This document shows, in pieces, positions 6,204 to 11,885 of a stretch of DNA of 31,442 nucleotides (position 1 is the stretch's first letter; every line of letters begins with the position of its first letter). Position numbers and translations under genes: made by a program. Source of the DNA: a virus; the IMG/VR virus record IMGVR_UViG_3300047457_000368, positions 1-31,442 of that record. One strand, given 5' to 3'. The notes beneath the pieces were generated by a model. The model made no database searches and was not told where the DNA came from. It saw only the letters and a program-made list of their open reading frames with translations.

Positions 6204-6363
6204 TTGGCCTTAATTTGCTTAATATGTGCTGTTTTACTGCATTTGTGAGACTACCAAACTCATTGATTATCATCTCTTTCTGCTCTAATGTAAGGTAAGC
6301 GGCTACCATATGCACTTTAAGATGTGCAGGCTTAGGCTTCCTTCCTGTTCTCTTATTTTCCAT
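6154..6363 (-). CDS. Small basic protein, RHH-like putative regulator (69 aa)
   Basis: The N-terminus is strongly basic (MENKRTGRKPKPAHLK) and leads into VHMVAAYLTLEQKEMI and GSLTNAVKQHILSKL, a strand plus two helices that fit a ribbon-helix-helix fold. Such proteins are usually autoregulators or relaxosome accessory factors. It is the first gene of the leftward block and faces the rightward early promoter across a ~100-bp divergent gap, a good place for an early/cargo switch. No operator was identified. The call rests on fold-like pattern and position. Confidence 0.6.
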   Translation of the reverse strand: MENKRTGRKPKPAHLKVHMVAAYLTLEQKEMIINEFGSLTNAVKQHILSKLRPNGYSNSLGDRQPMDGQ

Positions 6364-6367
6364 ACTG

Positions 6368-6397
6368 CAAACATAAGCCTAAAATAAATATTACAAA
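6368..6397 (-). promoter_or_regulatory. Possible leftward cargo promoter
   Basis: Minus-strand TTTG (6397-6394), an 18-nt spacer, then TATGTTTG (6375-6368), a fair match to the Bacteroidota consensus with a slightly short spacer. It ends only 4 bp before the ATG at 6363, so the transcript would be nearly leaderless if both calls hold. Confidence 0.5.
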
Positions 6398-6424
6398 AAT
6401 ATTTTTTTATTTGTGTATAAGTCC

Positions 6425-6432
6425 TATATTTG
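6425..6432 (+). promoter_or_regulatory. Early rightward promoter, -7 element
   Basis: TATATTTG, an exact TAnnTTTG -7 element, 36 bp upstream of the first rightward start codon (6468). The matching upstream region is T-rich but has no exact TTTG at 19-21 bp (a TTTG lies only 11 bp away), so strength is uncertain. Confidence 0.6.
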
Positions 6433-6467
6433 TGTGGTAAACGATTAACAAACCAAACGATTTAACA

Positions 6468-6551
6468 ATGAAACCACAGATTAAACTCTTGATTGTACTC
6501 TTAGCAGTTGCCTACATTGTAGGCCTTTTACAAGATCAATTTTGTGCTTAA
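6468..6551 (+). CDS. Membrane peptide, 27 aa
   Basis: ATG at 6468 to TAA at 6549-6551, giving MKPQIKLLIVLLAVAYIVGL and a short tail LQDQFCA. It is a lysine start followed by one hydrophobic helix, the first rightward open frame after the early promoter, with an A-rich leader. It could be a small toxin, exclusion or membrane-targeting peptide; nothing in the sequence decides this. Confidence 0.5.
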   Translation: MKPQIKLLIVLLAVAYIVGLLQDQFCA

Positions 6552-6569
6552 CTTTTAAAACTAATCAAA

Positions 6570-6800
6570 ATGAAAATTGAGTTCTTTTCCGATTCCGACA
6601 GAGCATCCATCATCTCTAAACATCTTGATGTTCCTGTAGTTATTACTAACTCAGACAAAGGATGCAAAATCTCTTTTGAGATTGACCCTAACAACATCAA
6701 CATTGTAGCAATGACTCTATTCCATTGTGGATGTGAGTATGCTATCAATGAAGCTATCAAAGCATTTCCTAAGTCTTATCAACCCTCAGAATTTAAGTAG
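6570..6800 (+). CDS. Hypothetical early protein, 76 aa
   Basis: Starts at ATG 6570 after an A-rich leader (CTAATCAAA), 18 bp past the membrane peptide. Mixed alpha/beta text with FSDSDRASIISKHL, a GCKISFEIDP strand and CGCEYAINEAIKAF near the end, including three cysteines but no clear zinc pattern. Good codon structure and operon position support it as real; I recognise no family. Confidence 0.75.
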   Translation: MKIEFFSDSDRASIISKHLDVPVVITNSDKGCKISFEIDPNNINIVAMTLFHCGCEYAINEAIKAFPKSYQPSEFK

Positions 6801-6829
6801 GTTTTTTTTCTCATATGGCAAGCAATCAA

Positions 6830-6859
6830 CCCCCTTGTTTCTACTTGGGGGGCATTTTT
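6830..6859 (+). terminator. Intrinsic terminator-like hairpin between early genes
   Basis: CCCCC (6830-6834) pairs with GGGGG within 6847-6852 around a 12-nt loop that can add a GT/AC pair, followed by CATTTTT. It lies between the 76-aa gene and the recombination gene, so it would act as an attenuator within the early block. Confidence 0.6.
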
Positions 6860-6871
6860 AAAAACACCACT

Positions 6872-6967
6872 ATGAAAACAACATATCCACCCAACCCACC
6901 TAAAGATTTCAATGAATGGATTAAATATATTTATTCATTAATAAACACCACACAATGTCAGAGTTAA
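6872..6967 (+). CDS. Possible small protein, 31 aa
   Basis: ATG at 6872 to TAA at 6965-6967, overlapping the start of the 225-aa gene by 13 bp. The product, rich in prolines at the start (TTYPPNPPKDFNEW) with a short helix after it, is preceded by an A-rich leader just past the hairpin. It may be a leader peptide that couples translation to the next gene. Evidence is spacing and composition only. Confidence 0.4.
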   Translation: MKTTYPPNPPKDFNEWIKYIYSLINTTQCQS

Positions 6968-7632
6968 TTCAGTACGATTTAAGTAAGCCTGCACAAACTT
7001 TGCAGCTTGCTGCCGAATTGCAACGGTTCGTAAAAGAGCAAAAGTTAACAGTTAACATCAAAGGAAAAAGCTACCCACTTGTGGAGTCTTGGCAGTTTGC
7101 AGGCTCACAGTTAGGTCTTATCCCTATTATTCAATCGGTCCAAAACATATCCTCTGACTCTGAGGTTAAATACTCAGCCACAGTAGAAGTTATTAGGATT
7201 GCTGATGGATCAGTAGTTAGTAGAGGTTTTGCCATTTGCTCAAATAAAGAGGTCAACAAAAGAACTTGGGATGAGTATGCTATTTGTTCAATGGCTCAGA
7301 CAAGAGCTACCGGTAAAGCCTTTAGGAACATTCTTAGTTGGTTAATGAAAGCTGCAGGGTTTGAGGCTACCCCAGCAGAGGAAATGGACTTTAGTAAGGA
7401 GCCTGATGGTCCTACAGAGGATGAAAGAAAGATATTAAGAGACCTTGTGTTTAGTTCCACATTAGATGATGCAGATAAAGAAATTGCCCTTACTACTATT
7501 GAGACTTGTACTGACTATAAAAGGTATCAAGCTATTCAATATAGATTAGAGGCTGTGCAGAAACCTCTTGACCAAATGGTTAACCCTTCACAAAAAGACA
7601 TTTCCAAACACATCAAAAAGACAGTAAAATGA
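6955..7632 (+). CDS. Recombination/annealing-type protein (ssDNA-binding-like)
   Basis: A 225-aa early protein. The central segment EYAICSMAQTRATGKAFR (107-124) followed by AAGFEATPAEEM (133-144) is a signature I know from a broad phage and archaeal family placed near single-strand annealing or ssDNA-binding recombination proteins (Erf/Rad52-like in some annotations). Before it a beta-rich region (VKYSATVEVIRIADGSVVSRGFAIC) fits that fold; the C-terminal third is helical and basic (KDISKHIKKTVK). It stands ahead of the SSB-tailed and NinG genes, as a recombination gene would. The next gene overlaps by 4 bp. Exact activity is not proven by any catalytic motif. Confidence 0.62.
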   Translation: MSELIQYDLSKPAQTLQLAAELQRFVKEQKLTVNIKGKSYPLVESWQFAGSQLGLIPIIQSVQNISSDSEVKYSATVEVIRIADGSVVSRGFAICSNKEVNKRTWDEYAICSMAQTRATGKAFRNILSWLMKAAGFEATPAEEMDFSKEPDGPTEDERKILRDLVFSSTLDDADKEIALTTIETCTDYKRYQAIQYRLEAVQKPLDQMVNPSQKDISKHIKKTVK

Positions 7633-8102
7633 AAGTACCAACTACAAGCCTTTTAAGTTTCTTTGACATTGATAAAGAAAGCAGAAAAGCATTTGCAGAA
7701 AGCCTTATATTGGGTTTAAAAGAGGGATTATCTGATCCTTTAAAAATACATTATCAAATTAAATGTATTGAGGACTTTGTTAAAACCTTAACATCAGATG
7801 CTGAATACAAAACATTGCTTTTAGATGAGGCTTCTAAATATGGGAAAAGTTTTGAGCATTTAAATGCAAGGTTTGAGGTTAAGGAAATGGGTGTTAAATA
7901 TGATTACTCAGTTTGTAATGATCCTACCTACAACAAACTAAAAGCCCAATTAACAGTAATAGAGGATGAGTTAAAGGCAAGGGAAAAATATTTAAAGGCT
8001 ATCCCTCCCCAGGGTGTTCAGACCTTATTAGAGGATGAGGTAGTTACCTTATATCCACCAGCAAAGAGTTCAACCACATCAATCACAGTAAATTTAAAGT
8101 AA
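7629..8102 (+). CDS. Hypothetical early protein, 157 aa, helical
   Basis: Starts in an ATGA overlap with the recombination gene. The product is mostly helical; KLKAQLTVIEDELKAREKYLKAI (about 105-127) should form a coiled coil, and it is preceded by KYDYSVCNDPTY, a phrase I associate with early-region proteins of Bacteroidota phages that travel with recombination genes. A helper of the annealing protein, like the coiled-coil partners of other phage recombinases, is plausible but unproven. Confidence 0.72.
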   Translation: MKVPTTSLLSFFDIDKESRKAFAESLILGLKEGLSDPLKIHYQIKCIEDFVKTLTSDAEYKTLLLDEASKYGKSFEHLNARFEVKEMGVKYDYSVCNDPTYNKLKAQLTVIEDELKAREKYLKAIPPQGVQTLLEDEVVTLYPPAKSSTTSITVNLK

Positions 8103-8103
8103 A

Positions 8104-8364
8104 ATGACAAAATTCCCACAAGGTGTTCGGGTATTTGCACCTAAAGAAAATGCCCCTTCTTTTGTTAAAGGCCAACTAATAATTAACCCTAAAGAGTTAT
8201 TTGAGTGGCTAAAAGCTAATCCTGAGGTTATGACTGACTATAAGGATCAGAAACAATTAAAGTTAGCCATAACAGAAAGAAAAGATGGAAAAGGCTGGAA
8301 TACTATTGTGGACACCTACAAACCTAAAGATGACAACAACGGACTTGGAGACCTCCCTTTCTAA
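8104..8364 (+). CDS. Small protein with SSB-like acidic C-terminal tip (86 aa)
   Basis: The protein ends KDDNNGLGDLPF, an acidic stretch closing in L-P-F, which mimics the DDDIPF tip that bacterial SSB uses to recruit RecO, PriA, RecQ and others. The body has beta-strand text (VRVFAPKE, QLIINPKELFEWLK, QLKLAITERKDGKGWNTIVD) and lacks a full OB-fold length (~110 aa). It may be a compact ssDNA-binding protein or a decoy for SSB partners. It sits between recombination genes; the next start is 1 bp after its stop. Confidence 0.6.
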   Translation: MTKFPQGVRVFAPKENAPSFVKGQLIINPKELFEWLKANPEVMTDYKDQKQLKLAITERKDGKGWNTIVDTYKPKDDNNGLGDLPF

Positions 8365-8365
8365 A

Positions 8366-8701
8366 ATGCAAGCCTATTTAGAGATTCCTGTTGGACTTGA
8401 ACCACAGGACTTATTAGATAGGATTGAGTATTTAAACATCTTAATTGCTAAATCAGGTCAGCTACTTGCTCAGGCTAAGTTTATCCAAGATGACATAGTT
8501 AATAAAGGACTCTTACAAGCTATGGAACAAGAGTTGGATAGGAAACTATCACCAAGTTTAATCAATAAGTTTGTAGGTAGTGGAGCTAAAAATATCAACT
8601 ATTTAGTCAATTGGGCAGACAGAATTAATGCCTCTGCTACTCACCAATTAGATGGAATCAGGACCATAATATCTTACAAGAAAGCAGAATTAAATCTATG
8701 A
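8366..8701 (+). CDS. Hypothetical early protein, 111 aa
   Basis: The frame is open upstream to 8285, but ATG 8366, one base after the SSB-tailed gene's stop and behind TAAA, fits the block's coupling pattern; 8330 is an alternative that overlaps. The product is helical (DLLDRIEYLNILIAKSGQLLAQAKFIQDD, then MEQELDRKLSPSLINKFV). Its stop overlaps the NinG start as ATGA. Unknown function; likely part of the replication/recombination set by position. Confidence 0.7.
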   Translation: MQAYLEIPVGLEPQDLLDRIEYLNILIAKSGQLLAQAKFIQDDIVNKGLLQAMEQELDRKLSPSLINKFVGSGAKNINYLVNWADRINASATHQLDGIRTIISYKKAELNL

Positions 8702-9114
8702 GCAAGAGTCTAACCTTACCGAAACTATTGGCTAAAGCTCAAAAGGTCTTTAATGCCTGGATAAGAGAAAGAGACTCTAAAGAAGGATATTTTACTTGCA
8801 TCTCTTGTTTTAGGACTCTACCTGTGGATCAAATGAATGCTGGCCACTATGTGCCGGTAAAGGGAGGCTCTGCTTTAAGATTTAATGAATACAATGTCAA
8901 TGGAGAATGTATAAGATGCAATGGCTTTGATGAGTTCCACTTAATTGGTTATAGAAAAAACTTAATAAAGAAAATAGGCATTAAGAAAGTTGAGCAGTTA
9001 GAGAAAATGAGAAATGATATCCATAAGTGGGATAGGGCTGACCTAAATCATATCATTAAAACTTACTCATTAAATTCTAAAACTAATGGAACTAATCACC
9101 ACCTACCGTTTTAA
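8698..9114 (+). CDS. ninG: NinG-like recombination nuclease
   Basis: A 138-aa member of the lambda NinG (Rap) group, structure-specific nucleases that act on branched recombination intermediates. Visible: two zinc-binding pairs, C34-x2-C37 (CISC) and C71-x2-C74 (CIRC), with the intervening MNAGHYVPVKGGSALRF (His50) and NVNGEC, all diagnostic of the family, followed by FHLIGYRKNLIKKIG. The length is shorter than lambda NinG (204 aa) because the N-terminal basic region is reduced. It overlaps its neighbours on both sides (4 bp before, 29 bp after). Confidence 0.88.
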   Translation: MSKSLTLPKLLAKAQKVFNAWIRERDSKEGYFTCISCFRTLPVDQMNAGHYVPVKGGSALRFNEYNVNGECIRCNGFDEFHLIGYRKNLIKKIGIKKVEQLEKMRNDIHKWDRADLNHIIKTYSLNSKTNGTNHHLPF

Positions 9115-9307
9115 ATGGGGCAATCAGTATATAGGGATTGTCTCTAAGAAAGACCCTATCATTAGGACTACTCTATTCCCACAGCACGCCATACACCATT
9201 TAGAGGAGGACTTTGAATGGGTATGCGATAAGTTAGAAAGGCACGGATTTGACTACACATTTGAAAAATTAACCCACCTCTACTCACCACTAAAAAATGA
9301 AAGATGA
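9086..9307 (+). CDS. Hypothetical early protein, 73 aa
   Basis: Starts inside the NinG gene's last codons and ends in an ATGA overlap with the HTH gene. The protein has a beta hairpin-like start (TTYRFKWGNQYIGIVSKKD) and a helix-rich middle with histidines (FPQHAIHHLEEDFEWVCDKLERHGF). No recognised domain. The long overlap raises some doubt about the exact start, but the frame and coupling look genuine. Confidence 0.65.
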   Translation: MELITTYRFKWGNQYIGIVSKKDPIIRTTLFPQHAIHHLEEDFEWVCDKLERHGFDYTFEKLTHLYSPLKNER

Positions 9308-9498
9308 CACAGACACAAAAGATTTATGAATACCTAAAGACAGGTAAAAGACTTACAGCCATTGAAGCTCTTAAAATGTTTGGTTGTTTTAGATTAGCCG
9401 CCAGGATAGCTGATTTAAGGAATCAAGGTCATACTATTTGGACTGATTATGTTACAGTAAAAAACAAAACTTTTGCAGCTTATAAACTTAGTAAATGA
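9304..9498 (+). CDS. Winged helix-turn-helix-type protein, 64 aa
   Basis: The text TQTQKIYEYLKTGKRLTA-IEALKMFGCFRLAARIADLR-NQGHTIWTDY matches the small helix-turn-helix domain (HTH_39 type) found in many phage early regions: helix 1, the turn at LTAIEALKMFGC, a recognition helix FRLAARIADLRNQG, then a two-strand wing. It probably binds DNA as an early regulator or replication accessory factor. Overlaps both neighbours by 4 bp. Confidence 0.8.
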   Translation: MTQTQKIYEYLKTGKRLTAIEALKMFGCFRLAARIADLRNQGHTIWTDYVTVKNKTFAAYKLSK

Positions 9499-9908
9499 AT
9501 ACAGTAGAAAAGGCACAGGAATTAATTAGTAAAGTGTGTGAGCATTATCAGATATCAAAAGGACTTTATGATAGAAGGGAAAAGCGGCCTGTAAGAATGA
9601 CTAAAATGGTTATAGATGAGAAAAAGGTTAAGGTTGATATTAGCTGTTTAAGGATGGCATTGGCTTACTATATTCTACTATATACCGACATTCCCCAGGC
9701 AATAATTGGTCCTTTAGTTGGTTATGCCGATCATACCACAGTAAGTTATGCTAAAAGAAAGGTTAGGGCTTTTTTTGATACTGATGATGAGATTTTTTTA
9801 TCTTATTGGAATACAGTAGATAAGATTGCTAACTCTTTGAGTTTCAAAACAGATATGCAAAGAGTGATGGATGCTTACTTTATTAGGATGACTACTATTC
9901 CACATTAG
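9495..9908 (+). CDS. Stand-alone DnaA domain IV-like DNA-binding protein
   Basis: The segment LVGYADHTTVSYAKRKV (74-90) is the DnaA signature of origin-box recognition (G-x-x-D-H-T-T-V-x-x-A-x-x-K), and the preceding IPQAIIGPL is its usual helix. DnaA's AAA+ ATPase domain is absent: the 137-aa product has only ~65 residues before the signature. It may bind DnaA boxes, either to place the phage origin under host DnaA control or to compete with host DnaA. It is the last gene before the 456-bp noncoding region, so that region is the natural candidate target. Confidence 0.82.
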   Translation: MNTVEKAQELISKVCEHYQISKGLYDRREKRPVRMTKMVIDEKKVKVDISCLRMALAYYILLYTDIPQAIIGPLVGYADHTTVSYAKRKVRAFFDTDDEIFLSYWNTVDKIANSLSFKTDMQRVMDAYFIRMTTIPH

Positions 9909-9921
9909 ACACATAAAAAAG

Positions 9922-9953
9922 TTTGGAAATGTAAAATAAATTCCTTATATTTG
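9922..9953 (+). promoter_or_regulatory. Strong Bacteroidota-type promoter for a noncoding transcript
   Basis: TTTG (9922-9925), a 20-nt spacer, TATATTTG (9946-9953). This is an exact match to the consensus, with a start predicted near 9958-9960, right at the first base of the structured RNA below. It begins 13 bp after the DnaA-like gene stops and no start codon follows for 400 bp. Confidence 0.82.
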
Positions 9954-9957
9954 TAAT

Positions 9958-10052
9958 GACAAAGAGAGAGCCATCGTTTGATGCTTTGTTTAGAAAGATA
10001 TACTAACCTGTAGGGGTGCGGCTGCTCTCGCCAATCCTCTGCAGGTTTTTTA
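9958..10052 (+). ncRNA. Putative ~95-nt structured RNA ending in an intrinsic terminator
   Basis: From the promoter to the T-run there is no usable reading frame, but dense pairing. P1 is ACAAAG (9959-9964) with CTTTGT (9984-9989). P2 is CATC-GTTT-GATG (9972-9983), stacked on P1 with a 7-nt 5' bulge AGAGAGC (9965-9971). P3 is the terminator stem AACCTGTAGGGG (10005-10016) with CCTCTGCAGGTT (10036-10047). The bulge sequence GAGAGC (9966-9971) is a perfect complement of GCTCTC (10024-10029) in the P3 loop, so a pseudoknot is possible. I do not recognise it as a known riboswitch or regulatory RNA family. Short length, own promoter and own terminator suggest a trans-acting RNA. Confidence 0.72.
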
Positions 10053-10056
10053 TTTT
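10005..10056 (+). terminator. Intrinsic terminator of the small RNA
   Basis: A 12-bp stem with two G-T wobbles (10005-10016 with 10036-10047), a 19-nt loop that can add GCG/CGC, and the tract TTTTTTATTTT (10046-10056). Confidence 0.82.
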
Positions 10057-10364
10057 AGGTTTTTGCCCAAGTTTTACCCTGTCTGTGAGGGCAGACAAAT
10101 AATAACTTGACAGCTCATTTGGATATGTTACGCACAAAGTGAGAGCAATGTCCTACTCCTGACAACTCTTGACGGTGAAGTTCAATGACTTGCGTGATAA
10201 CCTGCCCACGGATGCAGAGGAAAAAATGGGTGCTGTGTGAAAGAGAAACCCTAAAAGGTTGAAAAAAAAGTTTTTTATATTTCTCTTTAATCTAATGAAT
10301 ATTTGGTTAAAATTCTCAACCAAAGACTTCACCGGATATAGAGGAGCTATGCAAAGTATAAACT
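10057..10364 (+). other. Noncoding 308-bp stretch with multiple stem-loops
   Basis: No open frame of useful length: all three forward frames are broken by frequent TGA and TAA. It holds nested complementary pairs: CAAGTT (10068-10073) with AACTTG (10104-10109) around GTCTG/CAGAC (10081-10085, 10092-10096); GACA-GC-TCA-TTTG (10109-10121) with CAAA-TGA-GC-TGTC (10135-10152, small bulges); ACG and AAGT with ACTT and CGT (10172-10195); TTTGGTT/AACCAAA (10302-10308, 10318-10324) just before the next gene. Its base composition is richer in G+C than nearby genes. It could be a long leader, a second RNA, or the replication origin. Confidence 0.55.
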
Positions 10365-10892
10365 ATGAAAAGTATTGAAATGAGATCAGCAGACTTTAAG
10401 AGACAGTTAGAACCTTTCTCTTTTAGTCCTCAGATGAAACAAGAGTTCTATGATTATTGGTCAGAACCCAATAAGAGTAACACCAAGATGAGATATGAAC
10501 AAGAAAAGACTTGGGACCTTGCCAGAAGGCTTAACAGATGGGCTATGAACAATAAAGACAGACACAACCTACAAAAGACAGAGACAGGCTATAGAGAAAC
10601 TAAACTAATTAAAGAGCCTACTACAGAGTTAGAAAAGTTAGACCACCTTTTAAAGCAGTATCAGTCTAAATTTGACTCAGTACCATTTATGGATATGGGT
10701 AAATGGTATGACTTTATGAAGTCTAATAACCTACTCAGAATCTTTACTAAAGAGGATATCAAGATACTAAGAGATGCTTATGGAGAGGATAATTATAAGT
10801 GTAGGTGTGGGTGTGTAATGCTAACCTTTGATTTTATGACTAATATAGGCAAAGACTTTACTTGGTTAAATCAAATGCAAATCAGATGTTAA
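10365..10892 (+). CDS. Replication-protein C-terminal-domain-like, 175 aa
   Basis: The segment SPQMKQEFYDYWSEPN...KMRYEQEKTWDLARRLNRWA (about 21-59) is a domain that usually lies at the C-terminal end of larger primase or replisome-organiser proteins of Bacteroidota phages and mobile elements. Here it stands near the N-terminus of a 175-aa protein with no primase or DnaD-type domain before it. The rest has LEKLDHLLKQYQSKF, a helical middle, and a CRCGC cluster near residue 146-150. It follows the structured noncoding region. A solitary replication accessory factor is the best reading, with moderate certainty. Confidence 0.6.
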   Translation: MKSIEMRSADFKRQLEPFSFSPQMKQEFYDYWSEPNKSNTKMRYEQEKTWDLARRLNRWAMNNKDRHNLQKTETGYRETKLIKEPTTELEKLDHLLKQYQSKFDSVPFMDMGKWYDFMKSNNLLRIFTKEDIKILRDAYGEDNYKCRCGCVMLTFDFMTNIGKDFTWLNQMQIRC

Positions 10893-10969
10893 TAGTAGCT
10901 TTTATTGGAGGAGCAGTTTGGGGATATGTTATTTGTTATGTAAAACAATGGTTAGATGACAAAGAGTAG
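10886..10969 (+). CDS. Membrane peptide, 27 aa
   Basis: ATG at 10886 overlaps the previous stop and TAG ends at 10969, overlapping the next start by 14 bp. The product is a single hydrophobic helix, LIVAFIGGAVWGYVICYV, with a charged tail KQWLDDKE. The tight overlap on both sides makes a real gene likely. Role unknown. Confidence 0.5.
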   Translation: MLIVAFIGGAVWGYVICYVKQWLDDKE

Positions 10970-11240
10970 AGCCTTATATTATGAGGTCATTAGCTTACAC
11001 ATAAGGATAGCCAAAGAGTCTTATGACAACTTCTGTCTAATTCTTAAAATGAGCCTATATAATTACCCTATAAAGGAGTCTTTGCAAGTAATCTATAATG
11101 ACTATCTACCAATAGAAACCTTGCCTAAAGAGGAAAAGAAAGCCTTTTGGGATGAGGTTAATAAACTCTTTCCTAATAAGAGTAAGGAGGATAAAATTCA
11201 GCTCTGTAAGAATATGTATGTAATGGGTAACTTATTTTAG
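10956..11240 (+). CDS. Hypothetical protein, 94 aa, end of the rightward block
   Basis: A helical, charged product (RALYYEVISLHIRIAKESYDNF at the start, LPKEEKKAFWDEVNKLFP later) with no domain I can name. It is the last rightward gene, and its stop overlaps the convergent leftward gene's stop by 9 bp, with no hairpin between them to separate the two transcripts. Confidence 0.68.
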   Translation: MTKSRALYYEVISLHIRIAKESYDNFCLILKMSLYNYPIKESLQVIYNDYLPIETLPKEEKKAFWDEVNKLFPNKSKEDKIQLCKNMYVMGNLF

Positions 11241-11492
11241 TTCTACTAACCTAAACCCCATCTGCCACAAGAACCGAGCAGTTTTAGATGATTCCTTTCT
11301 GACCTTAGTCTCAGACCAATCAGGATGCTTTAAGTGAAAATGCTCGTGTAATAAGTAGAGTAAGTATCTATAACCCGAAAGGGATGGATCAATGCTAATC
11401 TTATTCTGAGTAGTCCAGGCAAGGCCCCAAGCCTGCTCCCTTCCTAACTTTCTATGTTCAACCTTGTGAGGATTTGTTATTTTCGGAGGCAT
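11232..11492 (-). CDS. Small HExxH protein, putative metallopeptidase (86 aa)
   Basis: The sequence YLLYLLHEHFHLKHPDW (44-60) contains HEHFH at 49-53, the zinc-binding HExxH pattern on a hydrophobic helix, as in SprT- and ImmA-like peptidases. A conserved-looking basic C-terminal helix follows (TKVRKESSKTARFLWQMGF). Short size means the third zinc ligand, if any, would be Glu62/Glu67 or an Asp. It is the last gene of the leftward late block. Proteins of this shape are frequent in phages without a tested role. Confidence 0.6.
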   Translation of the reverse strand: MPPKITNPHKVEHRKLGREQAWGLAWTTQNKISIDPSLSGYRYLLYLLHEHFHLKHPDWSETKVRKESSKTARFLWQMGFRLVELK

Positions 11493-11718
11493 ATAGATTG
11501 GCTTCGTATATTTCCCAAAGTGCTTGATAGGTGATTTTAAGAGCCATCAGCCTTATCTGTCTAACCATCTCAGCCTGATTAGACTCCATTATGATAGGGT
11601 CCAAATCCTCTATAACCCCCATAGCTTGTAAGGCGGCTTGTATATCTTCGTGAGGACTCAGTTGGAAGCTATCTAATAGTCCGTCTTGATCCTCGGCAAT
11701 CCCTTTTTCTTGGTCCAT
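11458..11718 (-). CDS. Hypothetical protein, 86 aa
   Basis: An acidic N-terminal third (DQEKGIAEDQDGLLD) and a helical rest (MVRQIRLMALKITYQALWEIYEANLY). It overlaps the HExxH gene by 35 bp and the gene before it by 46 bp. I recognise no family. The long overlaps make the exact starts less certain than the frames. Confidence 0.6.
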   Translation of the reverse strand: MDQEKGIAEDQDGLLDSFQLSPHEDIQAALQAMGVIEDLDPIIMESNQAEMVRQIRLMALKITYQALWEIYEANLYASENNKSSQG

Positions 11719-11885
11719 TCTCTTACATCTTTTTCCACCTCTTGTCTTGATTCAGCTCTATATACTTCACAAAGTGGCTCTAATATGTTTAATCTTTCTA
11801 TGACAGGCAATTCCTTTAGTAACTCTACTAACTTCTTTTTCACGATGGGTGTATTTTTATGACTCATAAGATTTGACCTTTCCAA
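11673..11885 (-). CDS. Hypothetical protein, 70 aa
   Basis: A charged helical product (VKKKLVELLKELPVIERLNILEPLCEVY, then ESRQEVEKDVREWTKKKG). ATG 11867 (residue 7) is an alternative start that reduces the overlap with the phosphoesterase gene from 22 to 4 bp (ATGA-like) and is more likely by the block's habit. Unknown function. Confidence 0.6.
   Translation of the reverse strand: MERSNLMSHKNTPIVKKKLVELLKELPVIERLNILEPLCEVYRAESRQEVEKDVREWTKKKGLPRIKTDY

Noticed and set aside
6548-6760. Minus-strand 70-aa frame opposite the 76-aa early gene
   Set aside because: It lies antisense to a coupled early gene, with no leader and no domain.
9958-10052. A known riboswitch (preQ1, SAM, ZTP or similar)
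   Set aside because: None of the core consensus sequences I know is present, and the element ends in a terminator with no controlled gene immediately below it.
9958-10364. Possible protein gene or tRNA in the noncoding region
   Set aside because: All three forward frames hold frequent stops, no start codon with a useful frame follows the promoter, and no cloverleaf or CCA-adjacent acceptor pattern is visible.
11200-11300. Bidirectional terminator at the convergent gene ends
   Set aside because: No stem with flanking T-runs is visible where the two stop codons overlap.
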